DNA of 64,000 nucleotides. Source: Trichomonas vaginalis G3. Lineage: Eukaryota; Parabasalia; Trichomonadida; Trichomonadidae. This document shows positions 41,693 to 50,498 of the stretch, piece after piece. A program made the position numbers and the translations under genes. The notes beneath the pieces were generated by a model, which was not told the origin of the DNA, did no database searches, and was given only the letters and a program-made list of their open reading frames with translations. Numbering within the stretch: position 1 is the stretch's first letter; each line of letters opens with the position of its first letter. The stretch is taken from positions 10,292,001-10,356,000 of the forward strand of contig NC_067203.1 of the NCBI RefSeq assembly GCF_026262505.1, in the 5' to 3' direction.

Positions 41693-42039
41693 TAATAATT
41701 TTTACAAAAGTCTTATTTGCATTTTACTTAAATCCATGGATATGAAATGATGCTGTAACAATGGAAAAGCCGATAACCATAGAATTTTCATCAAGATACT
41801 TGATTTATTCAAGATTTTTTGCCAATCATTCTAAATTAATTGATTCTTGGAATATGGATAAAGGGTTATATTTAATTAATAGAATTATTTCGTTCAATTT
41901 CTTTTTTCAGCCGATATAAAATTTAGGACTTTTTATTGGATGCAGTAACAATACTATAAGTGAAAATAAGCTAGATGTAATATAGAATAAAGTTTACAAA
42001 ACATTCTATTGTGGTAGGAAAAAAAAAAGAAAATAAATA
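41693..42039. other. Intergenic, nothing recognised
   Basis: AT-rich spacer between the RPP30 stop and the ankyrin gene start. Confidence 0.45.
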
Positions 42040-42855
42040 TTAAATTGTTTGAATAGTAATAGGTATGAAGTCATCTTCTTCATCAGTTGAACTTTCTTCA
42101 ATTGGTTTCATTGCTCTTGCAATACCAGAGAAAGTGTTTCTAGAAAGTCCTTTCGAGAGAACTTTTTTAGGTATTGAATTCGTAATATTTTCTGGGTGTT
42201 TAATATTGAGTAGAGCTGCAATATTATGTACATCTGAGGGAGATCTGACTAAATCTGTATCAAGGCAGCCATGACTTAACAGAATGTTCCTTCTCCTTAG
42301 AACAAATGTTAAGGATTTGGCCGCACTTATTAAATCTTGTCGCATTTGCAGAGACTTTAAAAATTGTGAATATCTTATTTCAACAGCAATTCCACGATTT
42401 ACTGCGCCTTTAAGATCTTTCCATTTCTTTTTTGGCATATAAGCTGGTAAATCTAGAGAAATAATATCAATATCCATTGTTTGGCAAGCCATTTTGAAAA
42501 TTTGTTCATTTAATGGTGTTACTGAGTATAAACTATATCCCAATGATGGCATTTGACGCATGAATGCATGAACTTCATCGACACTATCTGTTTCGAGATT
42601 TAAACGAGTAAATTGTGGAAAAGTTGGATAATCTGATAAGCAAAAGAGTGAATGCCTACGTTGTATTATCGCTTCTGCTTCTGCTGATATTTGTACTGGT
42701 TCAGGGGGTGGAGGAACATTTTTCATTGTGCGAACATTTGTAGTTAAAACGACACCATCCCAACCTGAACGTATCGATCTTTCAACGAACATACGTACTT
42801 CCTGATTAACAATGCTACCGTCCTTTTCATAAGGAAGAAATAGTTCAATATTCAT
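42040..42855 (-). CDS. RPP30: RNase P/MRP protein subunit p30 (RPP30/Rpp1)
   Basis: A 271-residue protein matching the RPP30 TIM-barrel family: an early strand with GWDGVVLT, then LSDYPTFPQFTRLNLE, MDIDIISLDL, a KDLKGAVNRGIAVEIRYS block, SAAKSLTFVLRRRNILLSHG, and RSPSDVHNIAALLNI. These are the conserved strands of the barrel. It works with the RNA subunit to trim the 5' ends of pre-tRNAs and in RNase MRP. The C-terminal ~45 residues are polar and variable. Confidence 0.92.
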   Translation of the reverse strand: MNIELFLPYEKDGSIVNQEVRMFVERSIRSGWDGVVLTTNVRTMKNVPPPPEPVQISAEAEAIIQRRHSLFCLSDYPTFPQFTRLNLETDSVDEVHAFMRQMPSLGYSLYSVTPLNEQIFKMACQTMDIDIISLDLPAYMPKKKWKDLKGAVNRGIAVEIRYSQFLKSLQMRQDLISAAKSLTFVLRRRNILLSHGCLDTDLVRSPSDVHNIAALLNIKHPENITNSIPKKVLSKGLSRNTFSGIARAMKPIEESSTDEEDDFIPITIQTI

Positions 42856-43478
42856 TTTTTGTCACTTTTGATTATTTAGACAAATGATCTCTAAATCACA
42901 ATGCATTGCGTAAAATTGGGCAAACTTAAAATTTTATTTGAAATTTTTAGATTCATAATAAATGATGTCGCCATATTGTCATTCATCATGGGGTTGAAAC
43001 TTCATTATCACAGTACACAACAGTGACTATTGTGTTTCATAGTCAAATTACATATATTAAGCTGGAAATTTAAAAATTACTGATTTGCTTAGGTATTTTA
43101 TTTTTTTCAGATTACTTGTTCAATTGAAACTTTCAGATAGAGGATGTAAACGATAGCACATCTCTCTTGAGTAATTAAATTATGTGAAAAGAGAATTTCG
43201 ATTGAAGTTTCTCCGCTCCTTATGGCATTTCTCAATTAATTACATTTAATTAACGATATCTTTTATTAATTGTGATAGATACACTTTCGTGAATGACCAT
43301 ATCCCTATGTTTTATACTCAAATTAATTCGAAAACTTTATATAGCATGAATTCAATTATCACTTTCTGACATCTCTCAATTTTTTGACACTCAAGCTTTA
43401 GGTCCAAATTTTCTAAGCTACCTAAAGTCGAATAAATTGATTTTGCAAGAGCATGTCAGAAAATGGTAAGTGCACTCT
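42856..43478. other. Intergenic, nothing recognised except repeat flank
   Basis: AT-rich. The last ~25 bases (GTCAGAAAATGG then AAGTGCACTC before TTAA) resemble an end of the TTAA element family, as at 39727-39748. Confidence 0.45.
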
Positions 43479-43706
43479 TAAGGGTGCACTGTAGTCGGTT
43501 TGCCAAAGCCCTCAATTTCGATCAATTAGAGTTTAAGGCTAAACTTTTTTTCTTATATTTCCATATTGAGTAAATATTTTTTAAATATTTTGATTGATCA
43601 TATATTACTATATGACCATATATCATATCCATAAAAATCATGGAAAAATATCTCGAAACCAAGGAAAAAAAGTGGGAGTGTCAAACCTATTACAGTGCAC
43701 CCTTAA
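43479..43706. mobile_element. 220-bp MITE with about 25-bp inverted ends and TTAA duplication
   Basis: TTAA at 43479-43482 and 43703-43706 flank 43483-43702. The ends read inward GGGTGCACTGTAGTCGGTTT and GGGTGCACTGTAATAGGTTT, and pairing continues a few bases. There is no coding potential. TTAA target, size and inverted ends fit a piggyBac-type MITE. The terminal word GGGTGCAC is shared with the larger element at 26808-27854. Confidence 0.85.
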
Positions 43707-43977
43707 GTTTAATTTTATAGCATATTTTCTAAAGAATTTTTACTTTATTTTTGGAATTGATAAATCAACTCTTTCAATTTTTAATGCTTAAGCAAGATCC
43801 TCATTCCAGATTATAAATGCATGGAATTTCGGAATATGCAATCAATTCATATAGTATAGATTTTGTTACACTCTTAAATTTATATTATTGTGGAATGTAT
43901 AATGATTTTAACAAATGATTGAAACATTCAACATTGTTTGATATTCCATCACTTTACGAATGTTCCTTATAACTACT
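43707..43977. other. Spacer with short ankyrin-family remnant
   Basis: Mostly featureless. Around 43915-43965 a stretch resembling ATTGAAACATTCAACATTG and then ATATTCCATCACTTTACGAATG recalls the end of the DUF3447 module of the ankyrin family, but it is too short to be sure. Confidence 0.3.
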
Positions 43978-45273
43978 TCATACATTTTGTGCAAATTTGT
44001 CATAGCTTTGGATTATTAACTCTGCCAATTCAGTACAAGTTTCATCTTTATCTTGTCTTTGTAAATATTCATCCAATAAATTAATGATATCATTTTCATC
44101 AAAAAGATCGAAAACTTTTTCTCTTAATGTTTCTTCTGTTGTTAGATCTGCAATAAAAGCTAATATATCAACAATCTGGCTATATTGGGTGATATATTCA
44201 AAAGATGAACAAACTGTTTCTAATAGCTGAGATTCTAACAGATATTCTTTAAATTTATTATTATCTGATTCAATATATATTTTACAAAGTAAATTAAGTC
44301 TTACTATTTCATTTTGTGTTGAAAATGATTTGTTCAGTAGAATAGAAGCGAATTCTTCAGATGTTAATTGGTTAAGTATCTTATCTGATATCTCATAAAG
44401 TGTTGTAATCGCAAGATTATTTACTAACTCTGAATCACTTTCAAGACTTGATTTAATAATTTGAGAAAATGTATCATTATCAATGAATTTTCCACAAAAA
44501 CGTATGAAGATCAATTGCGCTTGAAGATAGTCAGAGCAATATTCTGTTTTTTGCAAAGTTTCAAGCAAAATTTGAGAAGATTTTTGTGCTTCATCAAGAT
44601 TTTGAGTAATTTCATACTCTTTACCTATAAATATTGATATACATGAAACAATGGCTACAACAAAACTTGGATCATTTGAAATTAATAAAATTGATATTAA
44701 TTTTTCAATAAAATATGGAATTTTTGATAGAATTCGTTCATTGTTTGTGTCTTCAATATAAAACAAGAAAGCCAAATAAGATTCAAAATCATTTTCTTGA
44801 TTTAGATTCATTAAAACGTTTTCAATGGTATCATCACTTACTAACTCAATAATAGATGGTTGTGAATCTATTATCATCCCAAGAACTTGTGAACAATATG
44901 CCGATGTAATATAATTTATTAAATAATTGATGTAGTTTAAATCAACTAGCTTTGACACAACATTTTCTGATGATTGATTATGTTCCAGTAAACTCATTAG
45001 GATTTTATTAGATTTTTTGATAATTATTTCATTTTGTGCTAAATTTTCAAATAAACGTTCGATTTGAGGTAAAAATTCGTCTAGTAGATCTCCATCTGAT
45101 TGAGTAAGCAAAGTAAAAACTTGAAATGCTGTTTCATCTGTTGGATCTTGAAAATAATTCACGAAGACTGCTTTAATATTCTCTTCACTAATATAAATTC
45201 GTTTAGGTATTTGATTTTCATTCGAAACTGATAAGTTTTCTTGGGAATCTTGAAGTTGTTTAGATGAAATCAT
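43978..45273 (-). CDS. Armadillo-like helical repeat protein, uncharacterised
   Basis: A 431-residue acidic protein made of repeated helices (for example VVSKLVDLNYINYLINYI, then LVNNLAITTLYEISDKIL). This suggests an ARM/HEAT solenoid without a diagnostic motif. There is no signal peptide or membrane segment. The start is divergent from the gene at 45369. On the minus strand at about 45345-45357 TCACTTTTCATTTA matches the initiator consensus about 75 bases before the ATG. Function unknown. Confidence 0.7.
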   Translation of the reverse strand: MISSKQLQDSQENLSVSNENQIPKRIYISEENIKAVFVNYFQDPTDETAFQVFTLLTQSDGDLLDEFLPQIERLFENLAQNEIIIKKSNKILMSLLEHNQSSENVVSKLVDLNYINYLINYITSAYCSQVLGMIIDSQPSIIELVSDDTIENVLMNLNQENDFESYLAFLFYIEDTNNERILSKIPYFIEKLISILLISNDPSFVVAIVSCISIFIGKEYEITQNLDEAQKSSQILLETLQKTEYCSDYLQAQLIFIRFCGKFIDNDTFSQIIKSSLESDSELVNNLAITTLYEISDKILNQLTSEEFASILLNKSFSTQNEIVRLNLLCKIYIESDNNKFKEYLLESQLLETVCSSFEYITQYSQIVDILAFIADLTTEETLREKVFDLFDENDIINLLDEYLQRQDKDETCTELAELIIQSYDKFAQNV

Positions 45274-45368
45274 TATTGTTCAAAAATTTTGACGTTTTGT
45301 CGGTATTTTTGTCACAAATTTGAATTGATTTCGTATTATTTATAAATGAAAAGTGACAAGATTTTAGA
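45274..45368. promoter_or_regulatory. 95-bp divergent promoter region
   Basis: Separates the start codons at 45273 (minus) and 45369 (plus). TCACTTTTCATTTA on the minus strand near 45357-45344 is close to the published trichomonad initiator TCAYTWYTCATTA. Confidence 0.6.
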
Positions 45369-46163
45369 ATGAGTTCTTTACTGAAATCGAATCTTCCTAT
45401 TATAGAAAACGTAGTTCATTTCAACAACGATTCGACCCTAATTATATTCATTCATTCAATCTTAAAATTAGCGCAACTTTCTGATAAACCCTATGATGAT
45501 ATGTCCTATTCTCTTTCTTGGGTGATCAAACTAATCATAAATAAATCTCAATCCAAACACAATTGCCTTTACAGTATCGGATTAATACAACTAGGAAATT
45601 ATATTGCCACTAATTTAAATATTCTTTCAGAGGTATTAGGAATAAGTATAGTAGAACTCCAATTAAAAATAGCATCATGGAAAACGGTTCTATGGGACCC
45701 TCATGATAAAAATGCCGTTCTTTCAGAATTTGATAAAAATCCTATTCCACAACAATGGCAACTGATACAATTGAATTCATCAGACCCGATTGTACTAGCT
45801 TTCTCAACTCATCCAAGATTAGAAACTCCACGTGTTAATAGGGTTAATCCACAAAGGAATGTGGATAAGCAATCTAAAGCATCTAACACAGATACACATA
45901 AAAGTTCTGAAACTATTTCAAGTATAAATGAACGTTTTGTCAGAAATATAATTAATCAAACCCCGCCACCAAAGAATAATTCACAAATTAGCATTCCTCC
46001 ATTACTCACTCCTCAGCATCCTTCACCTCCACCGCCTGAGCCGAAGAAAACTTCTAAAAGTTCTAAAGGTCAACGCTGTATAGCAGTTGGTTTATATACT
46101 CATTCAATTGTCCCTGAGAAATGGGAAATAGATACTTCTCCACTTGAAAGATATGAATTTTAA
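45369..46163 (+). CDS. Uncharacterised protein, possible initiator-binding-domain relative
   Basis: A 264-residue protein. Residues ~1-130 are helical, with IGLIQLGNYIATNLNILSE, then VLGISIVELQLKIASWKTVLW. That recalls the winged-helix initiator-binding domain of trichomonad transcription factors (IBP39-like) in the order hydrophobic strand, helix, LN.NL-like segment. The resemblance is by shape, not by an unmistakable motif. The C-terminal half is polar, with a Pro-rich stretch (PPLLTPQHPSPPPPEPKK), and ends with a short conserved-looking tail. Function otherwise unknown. Confidence 0.6.
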   Translation: MSSLLKSNLPIIENVVHFNNDSTLIIFIHSILKLAQLSDKPYDDMSYSLSWVIKLIINKSQSKHNCLYSIGLIQLGNYIATNLNILSEVLGISIVELQLKIASWKTVLWDPHDKNAVLSEFDKNPIPQQWQLIQLNSSDPIVLAFSTHPRLETPRVNRVNPQRNVDKQSKASNTDTHKSSETISSINERFVRNIINQTPPPKNNSQISIPPLLTPQHPSPPPPEPKKTSKSSKGQRCIAVGLYTHSIVPEKWEIDTSPLERYEF

Positions 46164-46366
46164 TTCATGAAAATACATTTTAATAAATTGTTTGTTATTT
46201 GTTATATTATTAATGATTAAGTTTGTTATTTTCTCTTTTTGGAAACATACGTTAAATTTGCAAACATAATATTTAGTTCATAATTACATATCAAACAATT
46301 TAATCATAATTAGAAAGAAAAATGAATATAAATTTTCAAAAAGAATAGTAAGTGTATCCTCTTAGC

Positions 46367-47620
46367 TCATATTAGCTGTTCATGAGATGAATCATCGTCA
46401 TCTTCTAAATTTTGTTTCTGAAGTCCAACTTGACGCTTCCTGCGTTCAATTTTTTGTTGGATCCTATACGATGGTTTGTTTTTAGACTCCTCTGCTTTAG
46501 CTTTCTTGAATCTGTTCCCAGATCTGATAATATTTGGTTTTTGAGCAATTGGAGATCGCTCTGTTTCCTCGTTGAAGAAGTTTTCAAGGCGCTGCTGGGC
46601 GGACATTGGCCTTTGCGGTGGCAAAGATTCGCTCTTTTGTTGTATTTCTTTTTTGAGTATTGTAGTTGTCGACTTATTACGCTGTATTAACGCAGGATTT
46701 TGTCCCATCATAATCATCTTTGCAGCTGCTGATTTTGGCTTTGGTTCAGAGAAGAAATCGTCATCATCAAACGGATCAATTTCCTCCTTTTCATTTTTAG
46801 GAGAGTTATCAGTTGTATGTATTTCAGTGGATTCTTTTTCTGATTGTACGGTTTCTGTCGGAGTTAAATTTGATAATTGATTTAAGTTTTGATTTATTTG
46901 AGAAAAATCACGAGATTTTGGCTTGTTGTCTTGATTATTATTGATTTCAAATGTATTTTCTTCGGTTTTTTCAGAAACTGTATTGGCAACATTTGTTTTT
47001 TGAATTGTTTGGCTCTCTTCTTGAGCCGAGAAAGGTCCTTCATCATCAAATGGATCTCTTTCTTGTTTTGGCGTAAATTTCTCGAGTGGATGGACTTTAT
47101 GGGAAATTTGCGTTTGATTTTTATTTTTCATACTCTTTATTCTCTCAGCAAGAGTTTGCTGTTTCTTCTCTTGTTTGTGGTGATGCTTATTAACATTGAA
47201 ATGTTGCTGTTTAGGCTGTGGTTGATTTGCATTGTCAATTATTTGATTTGGAGACAAACCTTCTGCTGCCCATTTCTTCGTTATGTATTTTAATTTGATG
47301 TATCGTGTAATTTCTGATATGTTTCCTGCACCAGGTGGTTTAACATCATCTGTCAAGTTTGCTTCCCAATATTGGTTTGCAATTTTATTTCCAATGGCTT
47401 GCATTCTTCTAACGCTATTCATTGACCATGAATCTAATGTGCAAGAACGAACTAACGTAATATGTGTTCCTAATGATCGATGAACACCACTGCAATCGAT
47501 ACAAATAAAAACACCAAGGCCTGTTGAAGCCCATTCTGATTGTTTTGCTTTACAGTCTGCGCATATTCTATTATCAGGATCCCTGAGTAATAACTGAATA
47601 CTCCTCAGGGCTTCGCTCAT
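46367..47620 (-). CDS. ArfGAP zinc-finger protein
   Basis: A 417-residue protein. The ArfGAP domain is at residues ~1-125: C20-x2-C23-x16-C40-x2-C43 (CADC, CIDC), with the arginine finger R48 in SGVHRSLG, then THITLVRSCTLDSW and GN..AN.YWE. It stimulates GTP hydrolysis by Arf in coated-vesicle traffic. The long polar tail holds DPFDD motifs (about residues 190 and 280), which are typical of binding to clathrin/AP adaptor ears, and a basic C-terminal region. This arrangement resembles SMAP/AGFG-type ArfGAPs. Confidence 0.93.
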   Translation of the reverse strand: MSEALRSIQLLLRDPDNRICADCKAKQSEWASTGLGVFICIDCSGVHRSLGTHITLVRSCTLDSWSMNSVRRMQAIGNKIANQYWEANLTDDVKPPGAGNISEITRYIKLKYITKKWAAEGLSPNQIIDNANQPQPKQQHFNVNKHHHKQEKKQQTLAERIKSMKNKNQTQISHKVHPLEKFTPKQERDPFDDEGPFSAQEESQTIQKTNVANTVSEKTEENTFEINNNQDNKPKSRDFSQINQNLNQLSNLTPTETVQSEKESTEIHTTDNSPKNEKEEIDPFDDDDFFSEPKPKSAAAKMIMMGQNPALIQRNKSTTTILKKEIQQKSESLPPQRPMSAQQRLENFFNEETERSPIAQKPNIIRSGNRFKKAKAEESKNKPSYRIQQKIERRKRQVGLQKQNLEDDDDSSHEQLI

Positions 47621-47958
47621 TTCTAAAGTTTACAAATTTTTTTCGATATCATATTGAAACCACAAACATCCTTTAATTGTTAGATAAATGTATGTAATAG
47701 TTTTGTACTTTCTGTTTATATAGTTTATTTTGATTTCGATTGATTCTTGGAAAAATTGCATCATAATTCCATAGTAATTCAAGATTTTTCAAGTCATAAA
47801 ATATGAGAGAATCCTATAACTAGATATGGTTTAATATGAATAGCTTAAAATGCATATAATAGCAGAAAAATTATTTGATTATTCATGTATAAATGCTTTA
47901 TTTGACATTATTAAACAGATATAAAATTCTAAGCCATAATAAAGTAAATATATGAAAG
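47621..47958. other. Intergenic, nothing recognised
   Basis: AT-rich spacer between two minus-strand genes. Confidence 0.45.
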
Positions 47959-49977
47959 TTAGACTTCGAAATTCTTTTCACTTATTGATCTTTCAGCTGC
48001 TTTATCTTTCTTAATCTTGAAATAGATCAATCCTATTATAACACCGATAACTATTATTACAATAATGGTAACTATAATAGGCACGACAACATTCTTTGAT
48101 TTCTTATCTTTTAATTCCATTTCTTTTTGGTTAATTGGATCAAGACCTAATTTATGCAATCTTGATCCTTTCTTAATTGAATAGTCACCATTCTTGAAAT
48201 CTGCAAAGTCTTCTTCTGTTGCATTGATATAGTTATTAACATAGACTTCTTCCATTGTTGATTTTCCATCAACTTTTGTTTGAAGTAAATTAAGATAACT
48301 TTTTGTATAAATGTGGCAATTATCGAATATATAAGCTGAAGGAGGAATTTTTGGAATTTCAACAGTATTATTCTTATAATAATTATCAATAACTGATAAG
48401 TTTGGATATGATGTAATATAAGGAGGTAGATTTCCTCTAACATTTGGATCACCACGTATTTTATAGAACTTTGGTCTCAAAATTGGATGGAAGAAATCTG
48501 CTTGAGCAGCGGCTCTTGCATCAACCCAAATACCAATTCTTCCATTAACAATAATATTGTTTCGTACGTAGTAATCTCTTCCTCCGCCAAGGGCAATTGA
48601 TCTATCGGAATTAACAATTATGTTATGTGTAATAATTGTACCACTTTCAACATCATCCATGTAAATACCAAAATGCTCCATTCCTTCTTGATACAAATCA
48701 TGAATATAATTGTATTTGATTGTATTGTTTCTTGTTGTATAATCAACACCTGCATAGATAGCAGATTGTGGGTAAGGAGCATCAAGTAAATAAGCAAACT
48801 CATTATATTCAAATAACATGTTATTTCCATCATAATAAATTCCCTGGCTTGGCCCATGATGGATATAGCAATGAGAAATGGTTACTCCAACACCATCTAT
48901 TCTGAAAGCTTGTGTCAATCCATCCCTACTCATATTGCAGAACCAATAAACTTCTGTATTGTAAATAATGGAATTGGAATTTTTGAGTGTTTTTCGATTT
49001 CCTGCATCATAAATATTCATCGCATTATGCATTACGTTATGAATTTTACAGTCTGTAACTGTGAAATCATTACAACTTGAAAATGTTATTGCATTAAGGC
49101 CAAGATTGAAAAGATGGCAATTTTCAATTAATATATTATCACATTTGCTGAAAGAAAGTGCAGTTGAAGCTGAACATTCAATACTTATATCTTTAATAAC
49201 TATGTCTGTTATAGATTTCGCATAAATTATCCTTCTATTGAAATTTGATAAAATTATTTCGGATTTTGAGGTAATTTTATCAAATGGATAAAAATATAGT
49301 ATCTTTGTGTTTTGGTCTATATAGAAGTCTCCAGGGTATCTAAGTTCTTCGAAAATATTATAAAATACAACCTTGGCCGCTTTATTAGCTTTTTGGTTAT
49401 TTACCAAATAAACTTTGTGGTTGTCGTTATCTATTTTAGAGACTTTTCTATACACTCCAGCGTTATCAGTCCCCCAATATCCCCAAGCCATGATATTTGG
49501 ATGGAATTTCCATGTAAATATTCTACTATCATTAAATTGTACACCATTCTTGAGATTAACAGGATATGGACCTGGATCAGATAGTGAAATGTAATTTCCA
49601 AATCTTGGATAATGAGCAAGATTCATTTGTTGCTGATCAATATATAAGTTATTATGTGATGAGGATGTAGTAATGTTGAATCCGATTTCATCAAATGGTA
49701 AAAAATTTGTAATTCCAAATTCGCTGAGATCAATTTGATAGATTTTATCTCGTACACTTTCATCAAGCCTGCTAAGAACATTTTCATCTTTGACCTGTTG
49801 TGCATTTCCAAGTTTAATTCCGCCAATTAAACGAACTTTACCTTTTCCATCGATTTTCGTGTGGCTATTTTTAATTATAATAGGCTCTGTGATAAAGTTC
49901 AAACCGGGTTTGAATGTAATTTCGTGATATTCTTCACAAGAACTGAGAAAAAGGATACAAAATAACATTTTGATCAT
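47959..49977 (-). CDS. Right-handed beta-helix surface protein, type I membrane protein
   Basis: A 672-residue protein. Residues 1-14 are a signal peptide (MIKMLFCILFLSSC). The ectodomain is a parallel beta-helix of the NosD/pectate-lyase-like kind, with many short turns such as NILIENCHLFNLGLNAITFS, ISHCYIHHGPSQGIYYDG and IITHNIIVNSDRSIALGGG. A membrane segment lies at ~632-655 (VVVPIIVTIIVIIVIGVIIG), followed by a short Lys-rich cytoplasmic tail. The ectodomain strongly resembles bacterial beta-helix proteins that act on glycans. It probably binds or cleaves surface polysaccharide; the catalytic residues cannot be assigned. Bacterial ancestry is plausible. Confidence 0.88.
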   Translation of the reverse strand: MIKMLFCILFLSSCEEYHEITFKPGLNFITEPIIIKNSHTKIDGKGKVRLIGGIKLGNAQQVKDENVLSRLDESVRDKIYQIDLSEFGITNFLPFDEIGFNITTSSSHNNLYIDQQQMNLAHYPRFGNYISLSDPGPYPVNLKNGVQFNDSRIFTWKFHPNIMAWGYWGTDNAGVYRKVSKIDNDNHKVYLVNNQKANKAAKVVFYNIFEELRYPGDFYIDQNTKILYFYPFDKITSKSEIILSNFNRRIIYAKSITDIVIKDISIECSASTALSFSKCDNILIENCHLFNLGLNAITFSSCNDFTVTDCKIHNVMHNAMNIYDAGNRKTLKNSNSIIYNTEVYWFCNMSRDGLTQAFRIDGVGVTISHCYIHHGPSQGIYYDGNNMLFEYNEFAYLLDAPYPQSAIYAGVDYTTRNNTIKYNYIHDLYQEGMEHFGIYMDDVESGTIITHNIIVNSDRSIALGGGRDYYVRNNIIVNGRIGIWVDARAAAQADFFHPILRPKFYKIRGDPNVRGNLPPYITSYPNLSVIDNYYKNNTVEIPKIPPSAYIFDNCHIYTKSYLNLLQTKVDGKSTMEEVYVNNYINATEEDFADFKNGDYSIKKGSRLHKLGLDPINQKEMELKDKKSKNVVVPIIVTIIVIIVIGVIIGLIYFKIKKDKAAERSISEKNFEV

Positions 49978-50182
49978 ATTTTTTTGTCTTTCTCAAATTA
50001 ATAAAGTTACCCGAACATAGAAATCATACATTGTTCCCGAATTCAAGATTGCCATGTATATTCAGCCATGATTGTTTTTCAATTCAAATATAGAATTGAA
50101 TCGGATTAATACATTCGAAAATGTGTAATATCTAACAGGATTTTATTTACCAATTTTTATACTCCTTACAAATTTTGAATGA
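49978..50182. other. Spacer before noncoding element
   Basis: AT-rich, presumably the promoter of the beta-helix gene. The last 8 bases (TTGAATGA) match TTGAATGC after 51662 at 7 of 8 positions. Confidence 0.5.
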
Positions 50183-50249
50183 TAAGGAAGTCAATTTGGA
50201 AAATTGTTTTCACTTTAGGAGAATATAATTTTCCATTTGGAAAATTTAA

Positions 50250-50274
50250 AAAGTGAGACACGCAGGATTCGAAC
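50250..50274 (-). other. tRNA 3'-end-like fragment with T-run
   Basis: On the minus strand GTTCGAATCCTGCGTGTCTC looks like a T-loop, T-stem 3' side and acceptor 3' side, followed by A, C and TTTTT like a pol III terminator. The T-stem 5' side and the rest of a tRNA are absent upstream. It is a remnant at most. Confidence 0.4.
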
Positions 50275-50410
50275 TTTTTTTAAAGTTGATTTAAATGAAT
50301 TTTAGTGTGGAATATAAGGATAATATCATATTTAAAATAAGAATATACTAGTTTAGGTGGTATTAATTTTTTCGATAAATTTGAGAGTATGTACGTTTAG
50401 GGCATGAAAA

Positions 50411-50498
50411 GTGTCAATTCGCTCAGCGAAAGCTGAGCTAGCTTCGTTCTCGAAAGAATAAGGAAGGAGTGAAGGAGAATGATACAGAAGTTGACACA
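50411..50498 (+). other. Structured segment with GAAA-tetraloop hairpin
   Basis: GCTCAGC-GAAA-GCTGAGC (50421-50438) is a perfect 7-bp stem with a GNRA loop. GTGTCAA at 50411 and TTGACAC at 50491 can close an outer stem around it. It could be a small RNA or an inverted-repeat fragment; no promoter is evident. Confidence 0.4.
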
